From Promicromonospora iranensis (GTDB lineage: Bacteria; Actinomycetota; Actinomycetes; Actinomycetales; Cellulomonadaceae): DNA of 64,000 nucleotides. A model generated the notes under the pieces. The model had not been told where the DNA came from, ran no database searches, and saw only the letters and a program-made list of their open reading frames with translations. Each line of letters opens with the position of its first letter. Within the stretch, counting starts at the first letter, position 1. The translations under genes were made by a program, and so were the position numbers. The stretch lies in assembly GCF_028994775.1 (NCBI RefSeq), contig NZ_JAJQMN010000004.1, positions 124,001 through 188,000 of the forward strand, written 5' to 3'. Shown here one piece after another: positions 36,619 to 44,265 of this stretch.

Positions 36619-39153
36619 ATGGCGTCCACACAGCAGACGGTCTCGGTCGAGGGACACCGCCTGCGCCTGAGCAATCTCGACAAGGTGATGTTCCCGGCGT
36701 CGGGGACCACCAAGGGCGAGGTGCTGCACTACCTGACGCAGGTGGCACCGGTGCTGCTGCCGCACGCCGCCAACCGTCCCGCCACGCGCAAGCGGTGGCC
36801 CGACGGCACGGGCGGGCAGATGTTCTTCCAGAAGAACCTCGACGCCTCGACCCCCGACTGGGTCAAGCGACGGTCGATCCAGCACAAGACCTCGGCGAAC
36901 GACTACGTGCTGGTCAACGACCTCGCGACCCTGACCTGGCTGGGCCAGACGGCGACCCTCGAGCTGCACACCCCGCAGTGGCAGTTCGGCCGCACCGGCG
37001 CCCGCCTCGACCCCGACCGCCTGGTGCTCGACCTCGACCCCGGTCCTGGCGCAGGACTGGCCGAGTGCGCGCAGGTCGCCCGGTGGGCCCGCGAGATCCT
37101 GCAGGGCATGGGCTTGGAGCCGTACCCGGTGACGTCCGGCTCCAAGGGCATCCACCTCTACGCGGCCCTGGGCAAGGCCCAGGACAGCCGCCTCGACTCC
37201 GACGCCGTCTCCGCCGTCGCGCACGAGCTGGCGCGCTACCTCGAAGCTGAGCACCCCGACCTCGTCGTCAGCGACATGAGCAAGAGCCTGCGCCACGGCA
37301 AGGTGCTGGTCGACTGGTCGCAGAACAACGGCAGCAAGACCACCATCGCGCCCTACTCCCTGCGGGGCCTCGACCGGCCGTGGGTCGCCGCGCCCCGCAC
37401 GTGGGAGGAGCTCGACGACCCCGACCTCACCCAGCTCACACCCGAGGAGGTCGTGGCGCGCGTCGAGGCCGACGGCGACCTCCTCGCCCCGCTCCTGGAA
37501 GGTCACCTCTCCGCCCTGGAGCCGACGCCGGAGCGCCTGGCCACCTTCCAGAAGCTGGAGACCTACCGGACCAAGCGCGACCCGGCCAAGACCCCCGAGC
37601 CGTTCGGGCCGGAGACGCAGGTCTCGACAGGCGCGACCTCCGAGGCGGGCTCGACCACCGGTACACCCACCTTCGTCATCCAGGAGCACCACGCCCGCCG
37701 TCTGCACTGGGACTTCCGGCTCGAGCACGACGGCGTGCTCGTGAGCTGGGCCCTCCCCCGCGGCGAACCGACGGACCCTGCCAAGAACCACCTGGCCGTG
37801 CAGACCGAGGACCACCCGCTGGAGTACGGCTCCTTCGAGGGCACCATCCCGAGCGGCGAGTACGGGGCCGGCGAGGTCACCATCTGGGACTCCGGCACCT
37901 ACGAGCTCGAGAAGTGGCGCGACGACGAGGTGATCGTCACCCTCCATTCCGCCGAGCGGGGCTCCCGCCGACTCGCCCTGATCCGCACGGGCGGCCGGGA
38001 CGGTGACGCCGAGAACAACTGGCTCATCCACCTCACCAAGGCCCAGCCGGGCTCACCGAAGGCGTCCGGTGCCGAGTCCTCGCCCGCGCCGAAGGCCCGG
38101 ACCACGACCCAGCAGGGATCCGGCGCTCCACGAGAGGCTCAGCGGCAGAAGGCACAGCGGCCCATGCTCGCCACCAACGCCGCGCCCGGCGAGCTGACCG
38201 AGCCGGACGACTGGATGTTCGAGATGAAGTGGGACGGGTTCCGCGCCCTCGCCCACGTCCCGGACCCCGAGACCGTGCGCCTCGTCAGCCGCTCCGGCCA
38301 GGACCTCACCGTCACCTTCCCCGAGCTGGCGGCGCTCGCGGGCCAGGTCGACCCCGCCCGGCTCCCGGTCGTGCTCGACGGCGAGATCGTCGCGCTCGAC
38401 CGCGACGGCCGCCCCGACTTCCGCCGCCTCCAGCTCCGTGCCAACCTCCGCAAGGAACGTGACGTCGCACGCGCCCGGGCCCGCGTCCAGGTGGACCTCA
38501 TGCTCTTCGACGTCCTGCAGGCCGACGGCGACGACGTCACGCACCGCCCCTGGACCGAACGGCGCGAGCTGCTGGAGTCCCTCGTCACGCCGCACGCCCC
38601 CATCCACCTCCCGCCCGTGTTCGACGGCGACCTCGACGCCGCCCTGCGGACCTCGCGCACACTGCGGCTGGAGGGCGTCGTCGCCAAGCGCCGCACCTCC
38701 ACCTACGCGCAACGTCGGTCGCGCGAGTGGCTCAAGCTCAAGCACAGCGCCATGCAGGAGGTCGTCATCGTGGGCTGGCGGCCAGGCCGCGCGAACTCCT
38801 CGGTGATGGGCTCCCTCCTCATGGCGGTACCCGACGACAGCGCCGACGGCGCCGGCCTGCGCTACGTGGGACGGGTCGGTACGGGCTTCACCGAGCGCGA
38901 GCGCCGCGAGATCACCGCCCAGCTGCGGGGTATGGAGCGCAAGACACCTGGTGCGTCGGGCGTGCCGACCGACGACGCGTCGGATGCCCGCTGGGTGACA
39001 CCCGAGCTGGTGGGCGAGGTCACGTACGCCGACTGGGCCGAGGGCAGTGACGGCGCGTCCGGCGAACGGCGGATGCGGCACTCCGTGTGGCGCGGCTGGC
39101 GTCCGGACAAGTCGCCGGACGACGTGGTGGTCGAGGTGCCCGGGCAGGAGTGA
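36619..39153 (+). CDS. ligD: LigD: multifunctional NHEJ polymerase-phosphoesterase-ligase
   Basis: 844 aa in the order Pol - PE - Lig, as in mycobacteria. The primase-polymerase domain covers about 1-290 (LVLDLDPGPGAGLAEC holds the catalytic Asp pair). The 3'-phosphoesterase lies at about 350-475 (FVIQEHHARRLHWDFRLEHD). The ATP-dependent ligase occupies 510-840, with the adenylated Lys in FEMKWDGFRAL and later GRVGTGFTERER. With Ku it repairs double-strand breaks. ATG 36619 has CACGAT ending 6 nt upstream (leaderless). A REP-like insertion forms part of the Pol-PE linker. Confidence 0.96.
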   Translation: MASTQQTVSVEGHRLRLSNLDKVMFPASGTTKGEVLHYLTQVAPVLLPHAANRPATRKRWPDGTGGQMFFQKNLDASTPDWVKRRSIQHKTSANDYVLVNDLATLTWLGQTATLELHTPQWQFGRTGARLDPDRLVLDLDPGPGAGLAECAQVARWAREILQGMGLEPYPVTSGSKGIHLYAALGKAQDSRLDSDAVSAVAHELARYLEAEHPDLVVSDMSKSLRHGKVLVDWSQNNGSKTTIAPYSLRGLDRPWVAAPRTWEELDDPDLTQLTPEEVVARVEADGDLLAPLLEGHLSALEPTPERLATFQKLETYRTKRDPAKTPEPFGPETQVSTGATSEAGSTTGTPTFVIQEHHARRLHWDFRLEHDGVLVSWALPRGEPTDPAKNHLAVQTEDHPLEYGSFEGTIPSGEYGAGEVTIWDSGTYELEKWRDDEVIVTLHSAERGSRRLALIRTGGRDGDAENNWLIHLTKAQPGSPKASGAESSPAPKARTTTQQGSGAPREAQRQKAQRPMLATNAAPGELTEPDDWMFEMKWDGFRALAHVPDPETVRLVSRSGQDLTVTFPELAALAGQVDPARLPVVLDGEIVALDRDGRPDFRRLQLRANLRKERDVARARARVQVDLMLFDVLQADGDDVTHRPWTERRELLESLVTPHAPIHLPPVFDGDLDAALRTSRTLRLEGVVAKRRTSTYAQRRSREWLKLKHSAMQEVVIVGWRPGRANSSVMGSLLMAVPDDSADGAGLRYVGRVGTGFTERERREITAQLRGMERKTPGASGVPTDDASDARWVTPELVGEVTYADWAEGSDGASGERRMRHSVWRGWRPDKSPDDVVVEVPGQE
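37620..37661. repeat. Split REP-like repeat in the ligD linker
   Basis: GGTCTCGACAGGC (37620-37632) and GGCTCGACCACCGG (37648-37661) look like the two halves of an interspersed repeat known to me from Micrococcales, separated by 15 bp. It encodes the linker VSTGATSEAGSTTG. Confidence 0.4.
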
Positions 39154-39303
39154 CTGTCCAGGGTATGACCGGGGTATGGCCGGGCATGCCCCGGGCCGGC
39201 CGGCCGGGTCCGGACACCGCCCGCTTGGCACACTTTTACGACGTTTCCCTCCTCTTTCGCGAGGTACCGACGTACGGTGTTGCCCGACGGACGGAGGACA
39301 TGG

Positions 39304-40293
39304 ATGTTCAGCTACCCCAAGCGTCTGGCCGCCCCTACGGCCATCCTTGCCGCGATCACGCTCGCGGCCGTCCCGGCGACAGCAGTCGCCGCACCCGGAG
39401 CCACCCCCAGCAGCTCCCCCGCGCAGCAGCTCGCCCACGGCCTGCGCGACCCCTTTCCCCAGATCGACCTCCCGGACCGCATCGACCTGCCCGATGCCTT
39501 CCAACCCGAGGGCATCACGACGGCTGGCCCGTACGCGTGGTTCGGCTCGCTCGCCGACGGCGACATCTATCGCGCCGATCTCGTGACCGGCGAGGGCGAG
39601 GTGATCAGCCACGGTCCCGGCACGCCGTCGGTGGGGCTCACCATCGACGCTCGTGGCCGCTTGTTCGTCGCGGGCGGCACCGCCGGCGACGCGCGCGTCG
39701 TCGACGGGCGCTCGGGCGAGGTCCTCGCGACGTACGACCTGGGCGGCGGCTTCGTGAACGACGTCGTCGTGACCGACGACTACGCCTACTTCACCGACTC
39801 CCAGCGCGCGGTCGTCCACCGGCTGCACCTGGGGCCGCGCGGCGAGCCCACCGACACGGTCGACGAGCTGGCCCTGCACGGCGACTGGGAGCAGGTCGAC
39901 GGGTTCAACGCCAACGGCATCACGACGTCGCCCGGCGGAAAGGCGCTCCTCGTCGTGAACTCGACGACCGGCGACCTCTTCCGGGTGCACCCGGACAACG
40001 GGCACGCCGACCGGGTGGATCTCGGCGACACGAAGCTCACCAACGGTGACGGGATGCTCCGGACCGGCCGCACGCTCCACGTCGCGCAGAACACCCGGAA
40101 CCAGGTGTCGACCGTGCGGCTCGACCGGACGGCGTCCTCCGGGCGCGTGGTGCAGACCCGCACCAGCGACGACTTCGACACCCCCACCACCATCGCCCGC
40201 TTCGCCGGTGCCCTGTACCTGCCGAACGCCCGGTTCACGACGACGCCCGAGGACGACACCGCGTACTGGGTCACGCGCCTGCCCCTGCACTGA
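39304..40293 (+). CDS. Secreted SMP-30/NHL-type beta-propeller protein
   Basis: 329 aa. A signal peptide ends at about residue 30 (VPATAVAA). The rest has repeated propeller words: PEGITTAGPYAWFGSLADGDIYRAD, LTIDARGRLFVAGGTAGDARVVD, NDVVVTDDYAYFTDSQ and NANGITTSPGGKALLVVNS. It resembles gluconolactonase-like or YVTN-type proteins; no catalytic assignment is possible. ATG 39304 has GGAGG 6 nt upstream. The 150 bp upstream hold a GC-rich run after ligD and are otherwise unremarkable. A hairpin follows. Confidence 0.8.
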   Translation: MFSYPKRLAAPTAILAAITLAAVPATAVAAPGATPSSSPAQQLAHGLRDPFPQIDLPDRIDLPDAFQPEGITTAGPYAWFGSLADGDIYRADLVTGEGEVISHGPGTPSVGLTIDARGRLFVAGGTAGDARVVDGRSGEVLATYDLGGGFVNDVVVTDDYAYFTDSQRAVVHRLHLGPRGEPTDTVDELALHGDWEQVDGFNANGITTSPGGKALLVVNSTTGDLFRVHPDNGHADRVDLGDTKLTNGDGMLRTGRTLHVAQNTRNQVSTVRLDRTASSGRVVQTRTSDDFDTPTTIARFAGALYLPNARFTTTPEDDTAYWVTRLPLH

Positions 40294-40311
40294 GCGGCCG
40301 GCCTGTGCGAC

Positions 40312-40356
40312 AACCCGCCCGGCGGTCGCGGAATACCCGCGTCCGCCGGGTGGGTT
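40312..40356 (+). terminator. Hairpin after the beta-propeller gene
   Basis: AACCCGCCCGGCGG (40312-40325) pairs with CCGCCGGGTGGGTT (40343-40356) with one wobble pair, and the loop contains a small inner stem. It ends only 9 bp before the next start codon. Confidence 0.6.
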
Positions 40357-40365
40357 ACCGCTGAC

Positions 40366-41289
40366 ATGCGAGCCATCACGTATTCGAAGTTCGGCAGCGC
40401 CGACGTCCTCGAGCTCACCGACCAGCCCGACCCGCACATCGGGCCCGACACCCTGCTGGTCCGGGTCAAGGCCGCCTCGGTGAACCCGGTCGACTGGAAG
40501 ATCCGCCAGGGCTACCTGGAGGGCCTGATCGACACGACGTTCCCCGCGATCCCGGGCTGGGACGTCGCGGGCGTCGTCGAGCAGGTAGGCCTGGACACCC
40601 CCGAGTTCCAAGTGGGTGACGAGGTCTACGGCTACGTGCGCAAGGACACCGTGCAGGGCGGCACGTTCGCGGAGCTCGTCGCAGCCCCCGTGCGCACCCT
40701 GGCCCGCAAGCCCGCGTCGCTGAGCTTCGAGGAGGCCGCGGCGGTGCCGCTCGCGGGCCTCACCGCCTACCAGGCGATCCAGCGCGCCGGGGTCACGGAG
40801 GGGCAGACCGTGCTGGTGCACGCGGCTGCCGGCGGCGTCGGCGCGTTCGCCGTCCAGATCGCCAAGGCCCTGGGCGCCCGCGTCATCGGCACCGCGAGCG
40901 AGGGCAACCACGAGTTCCTGCGCGCGCTCGGCGCCGAACCGGTCACCTACGGCGACGGCCTCGTCGACCGGGTCCGCTCCGTCGCGCCCGACGGCGTCGA
41001 CGTCGCCCTCGACTTCGCCGGCGGCGAGGCCGTCGCCATCAGCGCCGAGGTGCTGGCCGCCGGCGGCACCATCGCATCGATCACCGACGCCAGCGCCCGC
41101 ACCGAGCACGGTGGGCACTACCTCTGGGTGCGCCCGTCCACGGCGGACCTCGACGCCCTCACCGCGCTCTTCGACGCGGGCAAGCTGTCGGTGGAGGTCG
41201 CTCAGGTCTTCGACCTGGCTGACGCCGCCGACGCACACCGGGCGAACGAGACGGGCCACACGCGCGGCAAGGTGGTCGTGCGGGTCTAA
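40366..41289 (+). CDS. NADP-dependent quinone oxidoreductase-like (MDR family)
   Basis: 307 aa zinc-free medium-chain dehydrogenase/reductase. The N-terminal catalytic fold has VNPVDWKIRQGYL and PGWDVAGVVEQVG; the Rossmann segment has HAAAGGVGAFAVQIAKALGARVIGTAS. The zinc-ligand cysteines are absent, as in QOR/zeta-crystallin-type enzymes. The physiological substrate is unknown. ATG 40366 begins the conserved MRAITYSKFG strand. Confidence 0.87.
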   Translation: MRAITYSKFGSADVLELTDQPDPHIGPDTLLVRVKAASVNPVDWKIRQGYLEGLIDTTFPAIPGWDVAGVVEQVGLDTPEFQVGDEVYGYVRKDTVQGGTFAELVAAPVRTLARKPASLSFEEAAAVPLAGLTAYQAIQRAGVTEGQTVLVHAAAGGVGAFAVQIAKALGARVIGTASEGNHEFLRALGAEPVTYGDGLVDRVRSVAPDGVDVALDFAGGEAVAISAEVLAAGGTIASITDASARTEHGGHYLWVRPSTADLDALTALFDAGKLSVEVAQVFDLADAADAHRANETGHTRGKVVVRV

Positions 41290-41320
41290 CTGCGCGGGTG
41301 CACAGCGCGGGGTGCGGGAT

Positions 41321-41401
41321 GTGGTCGGTAGAAGGTCAGCTGATCGGTAGAAGGTCAGGTGGTCGGCAGTTCGAACTGCCGACCACCTGACCTTCTGCCG
41401 A
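41321..41401. repeat. Palindrome family B, copy 1 (hairpin plus extra half-copy)
   Basis: Arms 41344-41372 and 41373-41401 (29 bp, one wobble position, no loop, centre GTTCGAAC) have the core TCGGTAGAAGGTCAGGTGG. A third partial left-arm copy (TCGGTAGAAGGTCAG) precedes at 41325-41339. It lies between the convergent MDR and VOC genes. A diverged copy is at 41991-42054. Confidence 0.9.
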
Positions 41402-41464
41402 CCACGCCTGCTTCAGCCCTCGCGGCGGAGTGGTCCGGGGGCTCGGGCCGGATCGCCCGGGCCG

Positions 41465-41890
41465 TCATGCGTCGGGCGCCACTGGCGGCGCCGGGAGTTC
41501 CGCGACCTCGGCCTCCGAGCGCAGGACGCAGAACTCGTTGCCCTCCGGGTCGGCCAGCGTCACCCAGCCGGTGCCCGGCCCGTACTGGCCACGGTGGTCG
41601 CCCACCACGGTGGCGCCGTGCGCGATCAGCCGTTCGATCTCCGTGTCCCGCAGGTCGGCCCGCGGGCGGAGGTCGAGGTGCAGCCGGTTCTTGACCGACT
41701 TTCCCTCCGGTACCTCGATGAACAACACGGTCACGCCCTTGCCCGCCGGGTCCACGATCATGCACTCGTCGTGGCCGGGCAGGTTCGGGTCGTCGGGTAC
41801 GTCCTCGTACCCGAGCACCGGCTTCCACCACTGGGCGAGCGAGTAGGCGTCGGCACAGTCCACGGTCACGTGCGAGATAAAGGAGGCCAC
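41465..41890 (-). CDS. VOC family (glyoxalase/bleomycin-resistance fold) protein
   Basis: 141 aa. SHVTVDCADAYSLAQWW, NRLHLDLRP and GNEFCVLRSEAE give the paired beta-alpha-beta-beta-beta modules with metal-type positions (His, His, Glu). No substrate can be named. GTG 41890 has CAGGGT ending 6 nt upstream and no Shine-Dalgarno, so the longer frame to 41950 is not used. Confidence 0.8.
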   Translation of the reverse strand: MASFISHVTVDCADAYSLAQWWKPVLGYEDVPDDPNLPGHDECMIVDPAGKGVTVLFIEVPEGKSVKNRLHLDLRPRADLRDTEIERLIAHGATVVGDHRGQYGPGTGWVTLADPEGNEFCVLRSEAEVAELPAPPVAPDA

Positions 41891-41990
41891 GCTCGGACCC
41901 TGACACACCGCACCCGACCCTCCAACACCTTTCCGCCGCCCACACCGCACGCGCCGCGCCCAGCCGCGCCCAGCCGCGCCCTGACCCGGC

Positions 41991-42054
41991 TGGTCGGCAG
42001 AACGTCAGGTGTTCGGTACCTCGGAATGCCGACTACCTGACCTTCTACCGATCA
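41991..42054. repeat. Palindrome family B, copy 2 (diverged)
   Basis: Left half from 41991 (GGTCGGCAGAACGTCAGGTG) and right half to 42054 (CTACCTGACCTTCTACCGAT) are inverted copies of the family B arm with about eight mismatches. The right half contains the stop codon (42045-42047) of the minus-strand DUF559 gene. It also overlaps the low-complexity run that follows a 10-bp tandem repeat at 41959-41980. Confidence 0.75.
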
Positions 42055-43148
42055 TTCGTGCGGCCGGCGCGGGTACCGCGGTCGGGCGCGGCGGGGGCAC
42101 CTGCGGCGGGGGCTCTGCGTGCGGGAGTACCTGCGGCGGTGCCGCGGGCGCGGGCGGTAGGAGTGGCGCGAGCAGGAGTGGCGCGAGCGGGAGCAGGTGC
42201 CGGGGGCGGGGGCGGGGGCGGGGGCGGGAGGAGACGGAGCGGGCGGAGGTTTGTGCGGATCTCGTCCGGGACGTGGCGCAGGATCCGCGCAACGGCCGGG
42301 CCCGCGCCGTCCGACGACGTCACGCGCACCACGCCCCAGCGCTCCTCCCGGAGATGGTCCTCGCGGCGCTTCTCGTCGAACAGCGCGCCTTCGGCGTCGT
42401 GCCCGGCGCCGAGCGCTCCGGGGACGTACTTGACGCGCCCGTCGAACTCGGCCAGCAGCCGGAACGCCGTCCAGCCGAGGTCGGCACGGAACTCACCGTG
42501 GGGAGTGCTGACCCGGAGCTGTGTCACCGGCCGGGGCAGGCCGGCCCGCAGCACCAGGTACCGCAGCCAGGTCTCCCACGCCGATTCCGCGCCCCTGTCC
42601 ACCAGTTCGAGCACCAGGAGCGCCCGGCGTCGGCCGCGCACGTCACGCATGCTCACCACCGACTCGCGGGCCGCCTGCAGGTCCATCCCGAGTGCGAGGG
42701 CATGATCCGCGACGACGAGCGCGAGCAAGGGGTGCAGCGAGACGCAGCAGTCCGCGACGGTGCGCTCCAGGCTGGTCACCGCCAAGCCGTCGACGGTGGT
42801 CCGCTCATGCGCGCCGAGCGTCAGGCGATGCCGCGCGATGTCGCGGGCCGACGCCGAGGACGCCCGGTAGCCCTGGATGACATGGACGCGCTCGGGCAGC
42901 TGCCACAGGCGCAGCCCGTGCAGGAGGGCGGCCGACTCGTGGCTCACCCACGCGCGACGGATCTGCGTGCCGACCGCGACGACACGAGCGACAGCGCGGT
43001 CCGTGGCGTCGCGATACCGGTCGCCGGTCGTGGCCGGCCTGTCGCGATAGGCACCCCGGCGAACCTGCTCGATCTTCTTGCCCCGGAGTGCTCTGCGTAG
43101 CGCCTCGCGGTCGTGCTCTCGTGCAATGACTATCTCGGACCGGTCCAT
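42045..43148 (-). CDS. DUF559-type protein (AbiEi-like N-terminus, Vsr-like C-terminus) with Pro/Ala tail
   Basis: 367 aa. Residues 1-45 (EHDREALRRALRGKKIEQVRRGAYRD) match the AbiEi-type winged helix of this family. Residues 188-280 show the nuclease-like pattern: ESAWETWLRYLVLRAGLP, RADLGWT (Asp 223), LLAEFDGRVKY (Glu 234, Lys 240), then REDHLREERWGVVRVT. After residue 307 comes a tract of ten prolines and then a basic Ala/Thr/Arg tail encoded by GC-only repeats. The tail ends at a TAG inside palindrome family B copy 2. ATG 43148 follows GACGGT by 6 nt; ATG 43199 is possible. No partner gene is visible. Confidence 0.78.
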   Translation of the reverse strand: MDRSEIVIAREHDREALRRALRGKKIEQVRRGAYRDRPATTGDRYRDATDRAVARVVAVGTQIRRAWVSHESAALLHGLRLWQLPERVHVIQGYRASSASARDIARHRLTLGAHERTTVDGLAVTSLERTVADCCVSLHPLLALVVADHALALGMDLQAARESVVSMRDVRGRRRALLVLELVDRGAESAWETWLRYLVLRAGLPRPVTQLRVSTPHGEFRADLGWTAFRLLAEFDGRVKYVPGALGAGHDAEGALFDEKRREDHLREERWGVVRVTSSDGAGPAVARILRHVPDEIRTNLRPLRLLPPPPPPPPPAPAPARATPARATPTARARGTAAGTPARRAPAAGAPAAPDRGTRAGRTNDR

Positions 43149-43366
43149 GCGGAGACCGTCGCTCAGATTCGGGCTCACGTGGAGCTCCTGGCACGCCATC
43201 TGTGCATGAACCTCGAACTGTCACGGCTGTGGTCGCACTCACTCCGGTCGGACCAGGCGAAGGGTGCCACGCAACCGGCCCTCCAACGTCCCGCCGCCCC
43301 GCCCGCCGCCACTCGATTCCGGCACCGCCCAGCCCGGGCGCTACCCACAACTACCCGGAGGGCAGG

Positions 43367-44242
43367 TCAGCCCGGAGACGAGCGGCCGTGGCGCCAGTAG
43401 CCCACGAAGTCCACGTGCGACTTGGGCACGCCGCGCTCGTTCACCAGGTGCCGGCGCGCGCCGGTGGCCAGGGACGACTCGCCGACCGCAAACGCGTACA
43501 CCTCGGTGCCGTACCGGGCCAGGTCGAGCACTTGCAGCTCCGCGAGCGCAGCCTGCCCCGGGACGGTGTGCGCGTTGCCGTCCGACCGCACCACCCAGCG
43601 CACCTCGACACCCGACGGCGTCCGGAACTCCTGCTTGTCCCCGGCCGTGGGGACCTCGATGACGGCTATGCCGCGAGCGTCGTCCGGGAGTGACTCGCAG
43701 ATGCCGGCGACGGCGGGCAGCCCCGACTCGTCGGTCACCAGGAGCGTCCAGTCGTGCGGGTGTCGCGGGTTGTAGGTGACACCCTGGTCGAGGATGCCGA
43801 CGCGCATGCCGTGCTCGGCGGCCTGGGCGAAGCCCGCTCCCGGCCCGGACACGTGCTCAACCACGTGCTCGACCGAGTGCTCGACCGCGCCTTCCGACAT
43901 GTCGCCGTCTCCGGCGTGCAGCACGAAGTCGACGTCGATCTCGTTCAGGTCGGGCCGCGCGGCACGCACCGTGTAGTTGCGCACCCAGGGGCGCCGGGCC
44001 TTCGGTGTGGTGAGGTACTCCGCGTACCAGAGCCCCGACGTACGCGTCGGCAGGCGCAGCATGTCCTGGCCCGCACGGGGCAGGAAGAGGCGGAACCACT
44101 GGTCGTAGCCGGCGGGTGTGAGCTGGGCGAGCCCGTCGCCGCCGAGCGTCACCCGCATCATGTTCGGCGTGACCCGCTTGGTGTTGACGACCTCAGCCAG
44201 CACGACGTGCGGGTCGACCGCTTTGCGCCCCTTGAATGCCAT
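43367..44242 (-). CDS. Siderophore-interacting protein (ViuB-type ferric-siderophore reductase)
   Basis: 291 aa. The FAD-binding RNYTVR motif is at residues 88-93, with FVLHAGDG and the later WVVRSDGNAH and YAFAVGES stretches of the NAD(P)H-binding half. These proteins reduce ferric siderophores in the cytoplasm to release iron. A 12-bp tandem repeat (43851-43886) gives VEHSVEHVVEHV. ATG 44242 is 6 nt after a TAACCT -10 that lies inside a DtxR-type iron box, so iron repression is expected. The 218 bp downstream of the DUF559 start (43149-43366) contain nothing recognised. Confidence 0.9.
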   Translation of the reverse strand: MAFKGRKAVDPHVVLAEVVNTKRVTPNMMRVTLGGDGLAQLTPAGYDQWFRLFLPRAGQDMLRLPTRTSGLWYAEYLTTPKARRPWVRNYTVRAARPDLNEIDVDFVLHAGDGDMSEGAVEHSVEHVVEHVSGPGAGFAQAAEHGMRVGILDQGVTYNPRHPHDWTLLVTDESGLPAVAGICESLPDDARGIAVIEVPTAGDKQEFRTPSGVEVRWVVRSDGNAHTVPGQAALAELQVLDLARYGTEVYAFAVGESSLATGARRHLVNERGVPKSHVDFVGYWRHGRSSPG

Positions 44243-44246
44243 GGAC

Positions 44247-44265
44247 TGAGGTTAGGCATTCCTAA
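44247..44265. promoter_or_regulatory. DtxR/IdeR iron box overlapping a leaderless promoter
   Basis: The 19-mer TGAGGTTAGGCATTCCTAA matches the IdeR/DtxR consensus palindrome at about 15 of 19 positions, with intact TTAGG/CCTAA halves. On the minus strand it contains the -10 TAACCT of the siderophore-interacting protein gene and, at 44262-44264, the stop codon of the upstream MFS gene. Confidence 0.8.

Noticed and set aside
39183-39212. GC-rich GGCCGGCC run after ligD as a terminator
   Set aside because: No stable register with a clear loop could be drawn without shifting the arms; left unannotated.
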